Shown one piece after another: positions 16,837-25,450 of a stretch of 42,092 nt of DNA. The position numbers and the translations under genes are program-made. The DNA comes from Desulfovibrio sp. (GTDB lineage Bacteria; Desulfobacterota; Desulfovibrionia; Desulfovibrionales; Desulfovibrionaceae): positions 1 to 42,092 of the forward strand of contig JAEEPQ010000006.1 in NCBI GenBank assembly GCA_016284885.1, read 5' to 3'. The number at the start of each line of letters is the position of its first letter. The first letter of the stretch is position 1. Under the pieces are notes generated by a model. That model was not told the origin of the DNA. It saw only the letters and a program-made list of their open reading frames with translations, and did not search any database.

Positions 16837-17412
16837 GTGAACACCGAATTCAAACGCCGCCTTGCCAAGATTCTCGTGGAGCGCTCCTACAAGGAGGGCG
16901 ACTTCCTGCTGGCCTCCGGCCGCCGCAGCGACTACTACTTCGACTGCCGCGTCACTGCCCTGCACGCCGAGGGCTCCGAGCTCATCGGTAATCTCTTCTT
17001 CGAAGCCGTCAGCGAGATCATCGCCTCCGGCACGCCTGTCAAGGGCGTCGGCGGCATGACCATGGGCGCCGACCCGCTGGTCTCCGCCACCACCGTCGTC
17101 TCCAGCCAGAAGGGCCAGCCCCTGAACGGCCTCCTCGTCAGGAAGGAATCCAAGGGCCACGGCACCAACCAGTTCGTGGAGGGCCTCGCCAACTTCGAGG
17201 CCGGCGATCCCGTCGTCGTCCTGGAGGACGTGGTCACCACCGGCGGCTCCCTCCTCAAGGCCTGCCAGCGCATCGAGTCCGCAGGCCTCAAGATCGTCGC
17301 CGTGTGCTGCATCCTGGACCGCGAAGAAGGCGGACGCGAAAAGCTCAAGGAAGCGGGCTACGAGCTCAAGGCCCTCTTCACCCGTCGCGAGCTCCTCGAG
17401 CACGCCCGCTAG
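16837..17412 (+). CDS. pyrE: Orotate phosphoribosyltransferase
   Basis: Pyrimidine pathway enzyme joining orotate and PRPP to give OMP. The 191-residue protein starts at GTG 16837, preceded by AAGGAG at 16825-16830. It shows LASGRRSDYYFD near the N terminus, the flexible-loop RKESKGHGTNQ and the PRPP-binding VVLEDVVTTGGSL. Length is slightly under that of the E. coli enzyme. It probably shares a transcript with purB and is followed by a strong terminator. Confidence 0.95.
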   Translation: MNTEFKRRLAKILVERSYKEGDFLLASGRRSDYYFDCRVTALHAEGSELIGNLFFEAVSEIIASGTPVKGVGGMTMGADPLVSATTVVSSQKGQPLNGLLVRKESKGHGTNQFVEGLANFEAGDPVVVLEDVVTTGGSLLKACQRIESAGLKIVAVCCILDREEGGREKLKEAGYELKALFTRRELLEHAR

Positions 17413-17436
17413 CCCCAGGCCTTCCTCGGCATTTCC

Positions 17437-17469
17437 AAGCCTCCTGCCAGCCCCCGGCGGGAGGCTTTT
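17437..17469 (+). terminator. Rho-independent terminator after pyrE
   Basis: AAGCCTCC at 17437-17444 pairs with GGAGGCTT at 17460-17467, extended by a G-T pair and three more GC pairs. The stem runs into four T. It lies 24 bases after the pyrE stop. Confidence 0.75.
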
Positions 17470-17520
17470 CTGCTCTGCCACGTCCCTCAGCTTCGCCCCT
17501 CTGCCACGGAGGTCCGCGCC

Positions 17521-19773
17521 ATGCGCCGCACAGCCAAGCCTTTCGGCCTGCTCGCCGTCACCGCCCTGCTGCTCCTGCCAGCCCCTCTGCATGCTGAACC
17601 CGGCGCCTGCGACTACGCTGAAGCGCGACGACTCGACGACCTCGAAGTTCCGCAGGCCAGAGCCGCGCTTGAAATCTGCGCCCGCCAGGGACAGCTCTGC
17701 GCCAGGGCCCGCTTAACGGACTACGACGGCGGCGAGCTGGACAGCAGGCAGGCAGCGGAGCTTCTGCAGGCGCTCAAGGAGGAAGGGGGGCCCGAGTCCC
17801 TCGAATGCCGGGCCCTGGTCTGGAACCACGCCCTCCACTCGCCGGAGAACGGCAGGCCCCTGCTGGAACGCGCCTGCCGCGAGGGGCAGGCCTCAGCCTG
17901 CGGAACGCTCGGCGCCTGGGCCCTCAACGGCCAGGGCATGCCCCAGAACGGCGAGCTGGCGGCCTCCTCCCTGCGCAAGGCAGGCGCTGCCACGGCCTCG
18001 GCCCTCTACCACCTCGGCACCTGCTACGAGCAGGGCATAGCTTCGCCCCGGGATCCTCTTGCTGCGGCCATGCTCTACCGCAAGGCCGCAGAGCGGGGCC
18101 ACCAGCGTGCCGCCTTCAGCCTCGCCCTCTGCTACCAGCACGGCAAGGGCGTGGTCAAAGCCCCCGGGCTTGCCTTCGACTGGTTCCTCAAGGCTGCGGA
18201 GCGGGGCAGCCTCGACGCCTGCGAGGCGCTGGGACACTGCCTTGCCGACGGTTTCGGCAGGCCGAAGGATCTCCAGGCCGCCTGCGCCTGGTGGCGCAGA
18301 GGCGCCGTGGAAGGGCACCCGGGCTGCCAGTGCAGCTACGGCACCGCCCTCCTGCGCGGGGATGGCGCGGCCAAGGACGAGGCCGAAGCCGCAAGCTGGC
18401 TTGAAAAGGCCGCCAAAGCCGGCAGCGTCAAAGCCCAGGTCAACCTGGCTCTCGCCCTCCATCAGGGCATAGCCGGCAGGCCTGAGCCAATGGAGGCGGC
18501 CTACTGGTTCCTCAAGGCCGCGGAAGCCGGCAACGCCCAAGCCCAGAACAACCTTGCCGTCTACTACAGCAAGGGGCTCGGCGGGCTTCCCTGCGACAAG
18601 GCGCTTTCTCTCCACTGGCTGAAGAAGGCGGCCGACGGCGGCGATCCCATGGCCCTGCTTGCCCTCGGCAAGGCCTACCGGGATGGCTCGGCCGGAGCCC
18701 AGGACCTGCGCCGTGCCCACGAGTGCTTCCTCAAGGCAGGCGAACAGGGCGATGCGGAAGCCCTCTTCCTCGCAGGCCAGGACTTCGAGGAGGGCCTCGG
18801 CGCGCCCCGAGATCCAGGCTCTGCCCTCGACTGCTACCGCAAGGCGGGAAAGCTGGGGCTGGCCCGCGCGAAGTTCGCGGCAGGACGCCTGCTCATGGAG
18901 GGCCTCGGCGCGCCCCGCGACACGGCCAAGGCCGAAGTCCTCCTTGTCGAGGGCGCCAGCCGGAGCGCCGAAGAGGCCTCCGGCCCCGACGGCGCGCGCC
19001 TAGCGGCCCTGCTCGGCATCTTCTACCACGACGGACGCCTTGGCAGGCAGGACTTTGCCAAGGCCCGCGCGTGGTTCGAGAAGGCCGCGGCCCTCGGGTC
19101 GGGCCAGGCCATGAACAACCTCGGCTTCTACTTCCAGGAGGGACTCGGCGGTCTTGAGCGGGACGAGGCCAAAGCCCTCGAGCTCTACCGCAAGGCAGCC
19201 GACGCCGGCGACCGCGAAGCCCAATACTTCGTGGCCCTGCAGCTGCTGGAAGGAACGCGCCTGCCCCGGGATGCCACAAGGGCCCTGGCCCTGCTAGAAG
19301 CCTCGGCTGCCGACGGCGAGGGCAAGCCCGAAGCGGCCTACCGCCTTGGCCAGTGCTACGAGCAGGGCGAAGGCGCCCCCAAGGATCCCGTTCGTGCCCT
19401 GCGCTGGTTCGGCGTGGCCGCAAGCATGGACTACCCCCCTGCCCTGCTCAAGGAAGGCCTGCTCCGGCTGGCGGGAACGGGTGCGCCGAAGAACCTCCAG
19501 GCCGCCTCAGCCCTCATCTTCAGGGCCGCCTCCTTCGGACTGCCCGAAGCCCAGCGGCTTGCAGGCCAGCTCTGCGAAGCAGGCGAGGGCGTGGAGAAAA
19601 GCCTTGCCAAGGCCCGCCAGTGGTACGCAGCGGCAGCGGAGCAGGGCGATGCCGAGGCCGCACGGCGCCTCAAGCTACTGGAAGAAGCAGGTTCCGCCGG
19701 CAACGCAGCTGCGCCCGCCCAGACTGGCCAGCCGGCCAAGCCCTCTCAGGCAGCGCGGCCGGAACAGCCCTAG
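17521..19773 (+). CDS. Exported Sel1-repeat protein
   Basis: A 750-residue protein with a signal peptide (positively charged start, hydrophobic core, cleavage after LHA near residue 25). Nearly all the rest is Sel1/TPR-like repeats of about 36 residues, recognisable by the recurring A-x2-Wa/LyxkAA-x2-G and G-x-C/Y-y-x2-G patterns, for example ALYHLGTCYEQG and AQNNLAVYYSKG. The final 40 residues are Ala/Pro/Gln rich. Such proteins are periplasmic scaffolds for protein interactions; a specific partner cannot be read. It abuts the next convergent gene with no gap. Confidence 0.9.
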   Translation: MRRTAKPFGLLAVTALLLLPAPLHAEPGACDYAEARRLDDLEVPQARAALEICARQGQLCARARLTDYDGGELDSRQAAELLQALKEEGGPESLECRALVWNHALHSPENGRPLLERACREGQASACGTLGAWALNGQGMPQNGELAASSLRKAGAATASALYHLGTCYEQGIASPRDPLAAAMLYRKAAERGHQRAAFSLALCYQHGKGVVKAPGLAFDWFLKAAERGSLDACEALGHCLADGFGRPKDLQAACAWWRRGAVEGHPGCQCSYGTALLRGDGAAKDEAEAASWLEKAAKAGSVKAQVNLALALHQGIAGRPEPMEAAYWFLKAAEAGNAQAQNNLAVYYSKGLGGLPCDKALSLHWLKKAADGGDPMALLALGKAYRDGSAGAQDLRRAHECFLKAGEQGDAEALFLAGQDFEEGLGAPRDPGSALDCYRKAGKLGLARAKFAAGRLLMEGLGAPRDTAKAEVLLVEGASRSAEEASGPDGARLAALLGIFYHDGRLGRQDFAKARAWFEKAAALGSGQAMNNLGFYFQEGLGGLERDEAKALELYRKAADAGDREAQYFVALQLLEGTRLPRDATRALALLEASAADGEGKPEAAYRLGQCYEQGEGAPKDPVRALRWFGVAASMDYPPALLKEGLLRLAGTGAPKNLQAASALIFRAASFGLPEAQRLAGQLCEAGEGVEKSLAKARQWYAAAAEQGDAEAARRLKLLEEAGSAGNAAAPAQTGQPAKPSQAARPEQP

Positions 19774-20523
19774 CTAGCGCATCTGGCCGTCGAGCAGCTG
19801 GTAGCGAGCTGAGCCCCGCCGTCCCTTGTAGGGCGAATCGATCTCAAGATAGCGGCCTTGGACGAAGCGTCCCAGGCTCTCCGCCTTGATGAAGGCCGTG
19901 ATGACGGGCGCCTTCCAGGTCCAGGTGAACCTGACCGGCTCCTTCCGCGTTGCCTTGCCGTAGGCGCCCGTGCCGTCCCGGCTGAAGCTGAAGTAGTGCT
20001 GCCGGCTTGTCTCGCTGCACTCCTCGTCTGTGGTCGCATAGGTCGGCTTGACGCAGGCATAGAAGGTGCGGGTTCCGGCATGGGCAAAGAGATCCTCGAA
20101 GCTGGCGGGCGCGTCCTTGTCCAGGTCCGGCGAGGCAAAGTGCACGAGCTGGGGCCTGATCAGGCCGACCGAGGCCTGCAGGTAGGGGCTGCGGTACTCC
20201 ACCACGTCGTCCATGTGGCTGACGATGACAACGGCGTCCTTCTGCTCCAGCCATTCCCCCCTGGTGCTGAAGGCCTTCGCGCGAAGAGTGGCGCTGCCGT
20301 CGCCGCGCAGCACCCAGACGGTCTCCTCGTCCAGCACGCCGCACTCCTCCTCCAGAGCGCCGGCCTGCCCTGCGCACAGCGCAAAGCGGAGCTCTCCGCG
20401 CTCCTTCACGAGCTCAGCCAGGCTCTGGCCATGGGCGCAGGAAGGCTGCAAGCCGAGGGTGCACAGCAGGACCAGACAGGCAAGCGCGAACAGGGTGCAG
20501 GGACGTGCGGCCTTGTTGCTCAT
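19774..20523 (-). CDS. Exported protein of unknown function
   Basis: Unassigned 249-residue protein with a signal peptide (MSNKAARPCTLFALACLVLL, probable cleavage near AHG). The mature part has several scattered Cys and aromatic residues and no motif I recognise. The ATG at 20523 is preceded by GAGGAG on its strand; an in-frame start 15 bases earlier is less likely. Its stop is adjacent to that of the Sel1 protein. It is divergent from the next gene, sharing a gap of 137 bases. Confidence 0.75.
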   Translation of the reverse strand: MSNKAARPCTLFALACLVLLCTLGLQPSCAHGQSLAELVKERGELRFALCAGQAGALEEECGVLDEETVWVLRGDGSATLRAKAFSTRGEWLEQKDAVVIVSHMDDVVEYRSPYLQASVGLIRPQLVHFASPDLDKDAPASFEDLFAHAGTRTFYACVKPTYATTDEECSETSRQHYFSFSRDGTGAYGKATRKEPVRFTWTWKAPVITAFIKAESLGRFVQGRYLEIDSPYKGRRGSARYQLLDGQMR

Positions 20524-20660
20524 GGCATTTCTCCTCAAGTCGGCATGGTGGCGTTTTCTTGCTGGCGCTCAGCATGCCGCAGGATGGCTGCCAGGCTCAA
20601 GCGTTGCCCCTGCAGGCGACAGAGACTACAAGGGAAGGCAAACGCTTCGAGGTAGCGCAC

Positions 20661-21407
20661 ATGGCCCTGCGGCTCCAGCTCTTCCATCCCGCCCTTTCCG
20701 CCAGTCCAGCCCGTTCCGGTTCAGTCCTGCCGGCGCTCGCCCTGCTTTGCGCCTGCCTGCTTTTCTGCCGGCACGCAGACGCCTCCGAGTTCGACGCCAT
20801 CACCTCCCAACCGCCGGCGCTGCAGAAGCAGGAGACGGACATCCCCTTCTTCGGCGAACCCGTCGTCGTGGAGGAGGACGTGCCGAAGGCAAGGCAGGCT
20901 GAGAAGCCTGTCCCGAAGCGGCAGGAAGCTAGGCCACGGGAACTGGTGCCACGCCAGCCTCAAGCCCGGCAGCCACAGGCCGAGGCCAGTCCCCGGCGCC
21001 CCTCAGGCAGGCTCGAGATCCCTGAAGACGCGGCCAGGCGCGGCGACCTCTCCTTCCTCAAGGGCTGCTGGTACATGGAAAAGCGCGTGTCGCGCCACGA
21101 CAAGCCCGGCACGCCCTATGCGCGCACCATCCAGGAGAGCATATGCCTCGACGGACACGGCGGAGGCACCTTCCGCGTGCACGCCTTCGACAACGGCTGG
21201 ACCGTGTCCGCCAGGGCCAGGGCGCGCTTCGACGGCTCCACCCTCGTCTTCGAGCACGGCGACATGCGCTTTCCGGACGGCATGCGCTTCTACGGCTCGA
21301 GCTTCCAGTGCCGCGGGGCCGGCATCGGCACCTCCTGCGCCAAGTACTGCCCCAGCTGCCGCTACATTCCGAAGCACAGGACCCTGCGCATCACGCGCAC
21401 GCCCTGA
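20661..21407 (+). CDS. Exported protein of unknown function with GCW motif
   Basis: A 248-residue protein. A hydrophobic segment at about residues 20-38 ends in HADA, suggesting a signal peptide. A Pro/Arg/Gln/Glu-rich linker follows. The C-terminal domain of about 125 residues starts with LSFLKGCWYMEKR and carries Cys residues in pairs near the end (CAKYCPSC), which suits disulfides in the periplasm. I recognise the LxGCW start from uncharacterised exported proteins but know no function. GAGG lies just before the ATG; an earlier in-frame start at 20505 is possible. Confidence 0.75.
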   Translation: MALRLQLFHPALSASPARSGSVLPALALLCACLLFCRHADASEFDAITSQPPALQKQETDIPFFGEPVVVEEDVPKARQAEKPVPKRQEARPRELVPRQPQARQPQAEASPRRPSGRLEIPEDAARRGDLSFLKGCWYMEKRVSRHDKPGTPYARTIQESICLDGHGGGTFRVHAFDNGWTVSARARARFDGSTLVFEHGDMRFPDGMRFYGSSFQCRGAGIGTSCAKYCPSCRYIPKHRTLRITRTP

Positions 21408-21414
21408 GGCAGGC

Positions 21415-21909
21415 CTACGAAGGGCCGGGCAGCGCCCGCAGCGCCGGCGACACGCGCAGGGTCGCAGCCACGGGGGAAAGCCGCGCGATGTCACCCTCGA
21501 GGGTCATCATCAGAAAGGCCTCCCCCGCCACGAAAAGCCACTGCTTGCGCAGGCCACGCTCGATGGCGTTGACCCACACGAGCCCCGCCTCCTCTCTGGC
21601 GATGGTCCATTCCGAAAAGGGATCGCGCTGGCGCAGGGCGCGGATCGCCTGCTCAGCCAGCTCGCGGGCCGTCTGGCCGCCGCTTCTGGAAACCGCGCAG
21701 GTGATGAGCGTGCGCCTGTCGTCCGGATTGGGGCGCAGCACCACGCCAATGGCGTAGGGCTCGACCTCCCAGTCCTCGGGAACGTCTAGGGTGAAGGGGC
21801 TCCACTGCGGGCCGAAGGCCATGACCTGCGCCCAGGCAGACGCGACGACAAGAGGCTGAAGGCATAGCTGCAGGAAGACGAGGACGGCGATGACGGCGGC
21901 GCGGAGCAA
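21415..21909 (-). CDS. Exported protein of unknown function
   Basis: A 164-residue protein from TTG 21909, preceded on its strand by GGGAGG at good spacing. Residues 1-28 form a signal peptide ending in SAWAQ. The mature part begins FGPQWSPFTLDVPEDWEV, resembling the small PsbP/DcrB-like exported proteins in which a beta-sheet domain starts with a phrase such as 'fsvdvPeGW'. That similarity is by pattern only. It is convergent with the GCW-motif gene, with eight bases between stops. Confidence 0.7.
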   Translation of the reverse strand: MLRAAVIAVLVFLQLCLQPLVVASAWAQVMAFGPQWSPFTLDVPEDWEVEPYAIGVVLRPNPDDRRTLITCAVSRSGGQTARELAEQAIRALRQRDPFSEWTIAREEAGLVWVNAIERGLRKQWLFVAGEAFLMMTLEGDIARLSPVAATLRVSPALRALPGPS

Positions 21910-22043
21910 GACAGGGCCTCCCTTGTCCGCTCAAGGCGCTTTGCCTGCGGACGGCTTCTTTTGCCGGGCCTATACCACCCGCTCCGGCAGGGGGGCAATG
22001 CCGCTGGCAGCCACATGCCAGCCGGACGCGACACATGGCACAA

Positions 22044-22083
22044 CGAGGCATATTCTGGCCCTCTTGCCGCAAAACATGCCTCG
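22044..22083. repeat. Inverted repeat downstream of dctM
   Basis: CGAGGCAT at 22044-22051 and its complement at 22076-22083 flank a 24-base loop, 40 bases past the dctM stop. It could end the TRAP transcript, but no T-run follows. The rest of the gap at 21910-22122 shows nothing else I can name. Confidence 0.4.
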
Positions 22084-22122
22084 CTGGCCTCTCAGGCAGG
22101 ACGCTTTGCGCCGTGCTGGCGG

Positions 22123-23445
22123 CTACGGTGCGCCAAGCGCCGCAGGGAGCCAGGTCGCCAGCGCAGGCCAGGCGACCAGCAGGACTATGGCCGCAAAGTA
22201 GGCCGGCAGGTAGCAGAAGACGCCCCGGAAGATGTCAGGCAGGGGAATGTCCCGGCACATGGAGGAAACGACGTAGGAGCACACGCCCACAGGCGGGGTG
22301 ACGGCGCCCACGGTCGTGATGATGGTGATGACCAGGGCAAACCAGTAGGGATCGAAGCCGAGACCTGCCGTCAGCGGGAAGAACACGGGCATGGTGACCA
22401 GCAGGAGCGCCAGGGCGTCCATGACCATGCCGCCGAAGAAGTAGATGACAAGGATGCAGAAGAGCACGCCGCCCGGCCCCATCTCAAGCGCGGCCACGAG
22501 GTCGGCGAGCGCGAAGGGGATCCTCGTGGCGGTCAGAAACTTGCCGTAGATCATGGCGCCGGCCACGAGAAGCAGGATCATGCAGGTGAGGCAGAGCGTG
22601 TCCTTGAGGGCGTCGAGCAGGCCCCTGAGGGTGAGCTGGCGGGAGCAGGCGCCAAGCAGGAGGGCGATGAGGGATCCAAGCCCGCCAGCCTCGGTGGGGG
22701 TCACGATGCCGAAGCCCATGCCGCCGAGCACGCCGCCCCAGAGCGCCAGCACCTCCACAAGGCCGGGGAGAGCCCTGAGGCGCTCGCCGAGGGGCGCCTT
22801 GGGCCGGCGCTGGGCAAGGCTGGGCTTGAGGATGGCGACTGCCTGCGCGCAGGCCACGAAGAAGGCCAGGAGCAGGATGCCCGGCACGACCGAGGCCAGA
22901 AAGAGCCGAGAGACGGAAAGCCCGGTCTGGAGGCTGATGACGATGAGCACGACGCTCGGGGGGATGACGACGCCAAGGGTGGCGCCGACAGCGACGGTGC
23001 CGGCCGCAAAGGCCCCCTGGTAGCCGTAGCGGCGCATCTCGGGCAGGGCGACGCCCGCCATGGTCGCAGCCGTGGCGGTGTTGGAGCCGCAGATGGCGGA
23101 AAAGCCGCCGCAGGCAAGCAGGGTGGCGACGGAGAGCCCGCCTGGCACATGGCCTGCCAGAATGTTGAGCGATTTGTAGAGACGGGCATTGAGTCCAGAA
23201 TAGAAGCAGACCTGCCCCATGAAAATGAAGAGGGGCACGACTGTCATGCCGTAGGAGGAAAAGGAGCTCCACAGCTCCGTCGAAAGCAGCGAACGGGCCG
23301 CTTCCGTGCCGCTGAGCAGGGCCGTTCCGCCTATGCCGAGGAGCGCCAGGAGCACGGCGATGGGCATTCTGAGCCAGAGCACGCCCAGAAGGAGCAGGCA
23401 GAAGCTTAACCCCGCAAGGCCGGCTGGAGAAAGCAGTCCTTCCAC
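22123..23445 (-). CDS. dctM: TRAP transporter large permease (DctM)
   Basis: Large integral membrane subunit of a tripartite periplasmic (TRAP) importer, 440 residues with about 12 hydrophobic segments. Family landmarks are GGFSAICGSNTATAATM, ALPEMRRYGY, VIPPSVVLIV, and GMVMDALALLLVTMPVFFP near the C terminus. It imports a substrate, usually an organic acid, driven by an ion gradient. It starts at GTG and lies three bases after dctQ. Third gene of dctP-dctQ-dctM. Confidence 0.95.
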   Translation of the reverse strand: MEGLLSPAGLAGLSFCLLLLGVLWLRMPIAVLLALLGIGGTALLSGTEAARSLLSTELWSSFSSYGMTVVPLFIFMGQVCFYSGLNARLYKSLNILAGHVPGGLSVATLLACGGFSAICGSNTATAATMAGVALPEMRRYGYQGAFAAGTVAVGATLGVVIPPSVVLIVISLQTGLSVSRLFLASVVPGILLLAFFVACAQAVAILKPSLAQRRPKAPLGERLRALPGLVEVLALWGGVLGGMGFGIVTPTEAGGLGSLIALLLGACSRQLTLRGLLDALKDTLCLTCMILLLVAGAMIYGKFLTATRIPFALADLVAALEMGPGGVLFCILVIYFFGGMVMDALALLLVTMPVFFPLTAGLGFDPYWFALVITIITTVGAVTPPVGVCSYVVSSMCRDIPLPDIFRGVFCYLPAYFAAIVLLVAWPALATWLPAALGAP

Positions 23446-23448
23446 AGG

Positions 23449-23973
23449 CTACTCCTTTCCGCCCGACAGGACGGCGCGCAGGAAGGCGCAGCCCATGACG
23501 CAGGCCTCCCCGGCGAAGCCGAGGGACGTGGCCGCAAGGAACCAGGGGTACCACTCGCCTATGCCGTCCACGGTCTCTCCGCTCTCGAAGGCGAACATGG
23601 CTAGATCCCAGAGCTCGTAGGCCGCTGCACCGAAAAAGGCGCTGGTTGCAAGCAGGCTCAGGCCGTTCAGCAGGGCGCGCAGCAGGGCGGGAAGCCTGGC
23701 AGCCGCCACGCCGCCTTCGATATGGGCGTGCTGGAGATGGGCATAGCCGAGGGCGAGCGCTGCGCCCGCCCCGCAGAGTACACCCGAGCTCTCCACGGCG
23801 CCCCTGACGGGGATGCCGAGAGCCCGGCCCCCCACGTTGAAGCAGACCAGCGCAAAAAGCGCGGCTATGGCAAAGGCCGAGGGAACGGCAAGGAGGCGGA
23901 CCGTCCAGCGCTCGACGCTCCGCAGGACGCGGCAGGCGTAGGAGCCGGCGATCGCCGTCTTCGCATCTTCCAT
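23449..23973 (-). CDS. dctQ: TRAP transporter small permease (DctQ)
   Basis: Small membrane subunit of the same TRAP importer, 174 residues with four predicted transmembrane segments. The CFNVGGRALGIPVRGAVE stretch after the first helix matches the DctQ pattern (N-V-x-x-R followed by G-x-P-x-x-x-x-E). It sits between the binding protein and the large permease with short gaps, as expected for stoichiometric complex formation. Confidence 0.92.
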   Translation of the reverse strand: MEDAKTAIAGSYACRVLRSVERWTVRLLAVPSAFAIAALFALVCFNVGGRALGIPVRGAVESSGVLCGAGAALALGYAHLQHAHIEGGVAAARLPALLRALLNGLSLLATSAFFGAAAYELWDLAMFAFESGETVDGIGEWYPWFLAATSLGFAGEACVMGCAFLRAVLSGGKE

Positions 23974-24000
23974 GGAAAAACCCTTTGCTCGATCAGCAGG

Positions 24001-25008
24001 CTACAGGCCGGCGCGGATGAACTGCAACATTTCAGCGGCAGGAAGATTCTTGGCCTTCATCTCCGCCTCCCACTTGGACACCAGGGGCGACACGGTCTCC
24101 AGCGCCTTGGCGCGCTCTTCCGCAGGCAGGGGCCTGTAGTCGATGCCGTACTTCTCCTTGCCCCACTTCAGGGCGTCCTGACCGTGGGCGTCGACGTAGG
24201 CGCCTGTCCACTGGGCCGTGGGCATGGCGAGGTCGTCGAAGACCTTCTTTACGTCCTCGGGCAGGGCTTCCCAGGACTTCTTGTTCATGATGACGATGAA
24301 GGGATACACGGACATGTTGACGAGCAGGCCGAAGCGACAGGGCTCGGCGTAGTTGAGGTCCTTGACGACGTCGAGGGAGGTGAAGACGCCGTCCACGGCA
24401 CCGCGCTGGATGGCGTCGGGGGCCTCGGACTGGGGCATGGAAACGGGAGTTCCGCCGAGCAGGGAGACCTCGTCGGCAAGGATGCCGGCGGCGCGCAGGC
24501 GCAGTCCCTTGACGGCCTCGAGATTCTCGACGGGCTTGCGGGAGAAGACCTGGGCGGGCGGGCAGGTGTAGGCCGTCAGGACCTTGAGCTTTTCCAGCTC
24601 CTTGGGCTGGAACTTCAGGATGGCCTGAAGGAGCAGCACGCTGGCCTTCTCGGCGGACTCGAAGCCCAGCGGCAGCTCGAAGGCCGACATGAGCGGGAAC
24701 ATGCCGGGAAAGTAGGCCATGCTGATGCAGCCGATGTCCGTCTGTCCGCGCATGACGCCACGCACCATGGAGCGCGCATCGACGAGGGTGCCGGCGGGGA
24801 AGGTGTCCACCTTGACCTTGCCTTGCGTCAGCTTCTCCACCTCGGCGACCCAGTGGTCCATGGACACGCAGGGGAAGGTGCTGGCAGGGGGAAAGTTGGC
24901 AAAGCGCAGCGTCACGTCGGCGGCCTGGCTCTGGGAAGCCGGGGTGGCCAGCGCACAGGCGAGGGCGAAAACGCAGGCCATGAAGGAAAGCTTGGCTGCA
25001 TGCAGCAT
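24001..25008 (-). CDS. dctP: TRAP transporter substrate-binding protein (DctP)
   Basis: Periplasmic solute receptor of 335 residues with a signal peptide ending near SQA. The binding-domain landmarks are PAGTLVDARSMVRGVMRGQTDIG and the conserved Arg segment LRLRAAG followed by GGTPVSMPQSE. The ATG at 25008 follows AAGGAG; the open frame continues upstream past 26 kb but only over other genes. The ligand is probably a carboxylate; the exact substrate is not readable. First gene of the operon. Confidence 0.93.
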   Translation of the reverse strand: MLHAAKLSFMACVFALACALATPASQSQAADVTLRFANFPPASTFPCVSMDHWVAEVEKLTQGKVKVDTFPAGTLVDARSMVRGVMRGQTDIGCISMAYFPGMFPLMSAFELPLGFESAEKASVLLLQAILKFQPKELEKLKVLTAYTCPPAQVFSRKPVENLEAVKGLRLRAAGILADEVSLLGGTPVSMPQSEAPDAIQRGAVDGVFTSLDVVKDLNYAEPCRFGLLVNMSVYPFIVIMNKKSWEALPEDVKKVFDDLAMPTAQWTGAYVDAHGQDALKWGKEKYGIDYRPLPAEERAKALETVSPLVSKWEAEMKAKNLPAAEMLQFIRAGL

Positions 25009-25118
25009 GGGGAACTCCTTGTGATGGGGGCAGGGACGCCGGGGACCCGGGGTGCAGAACTGCCTGAGGGAAAAAAAAGCTTTGCCGCAAGGGCTGGGCA
25101 GAGCATAAGGGAATGCAT

Positions 25119-25148
25119 AACGTAGGCGGGCAGACCTTTCTCCGTCAA
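25119..25148 (-). promoter_or_regulatory. Candidate promoter of the TRAP operon
   Basis: On the minus strand TTGACG (25148-25143) and TACGTT (25124-25119) are 18 bases apart, about 110 bases before dctP. The -10 is weak. Confidence 0.3.
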
Positions 25149-25155
25149 TACCATT

Positions 25156-25167
25156 TGCTGGCCAGCA
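25156..25167. promoter_or_regulatory. Perfect 12-base palindrome, possible operator
   Basis: TGCTGGCCAGCA is fully self-complementary and lies seven bases upstream of the candidate TRAP -35. Its position suits a dimeric regulator. No regulator gene is adjacent. Confidence 0.35.
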
Positions 25168-25450
25168 GGCGCGCTTCAGCTCTCCCCGCACGGCGCATCC
25201 CCTTCCCACGCGCACGGCGCGTATACAAAAAAAATAAATTATTCCGGAAAGTTGCGAGATATTCTGACAGATGTTCCCGATCTGGCCCGCGTCTGACGAC
25301 AGACATGCAAAATGCCAGCAACAACACAAAGATTGCGACACAGCTGGCGGGGGACAGGATGCCGGCGCCCCTGCCGGGAAGGTCTGCCCAGCCCGCATTG
25401 CACCCCCCTCCGCCGGCAGGCTATGACGGAAGGGCACAAGGAATGTCCCC

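Larger units (their letters stand above)
25009..25450. other. 442-base gap without a gene: upstream region of the TRAP operon
   Basis: Between dctP and the decayed DUF2207 gene. It contains a candidate minus-strand promoter (25119-25148), a 12-base palindrome (25156-25167), and an AT-rich stretch at about 25221-25244 with eight consecutive A. I see no convincing small gene or structured RNA. Confidence 0.6.

Noticed and set aside
15445..17592. A 715-residue minus-strand frame opposite purB and pyrE
   Set aside because: Gly/Ala/Leu-rich shadow typical of GC-rich coding sequence; purB and pyrE are unambiguous on the other strand.
21961..23409. A 482-residue plus-strand frame opposite dctM
   Set aside because: Composition rich in Gly, Glu, Asp and His is that of an antisense shadow, and dctM is clearly coding.
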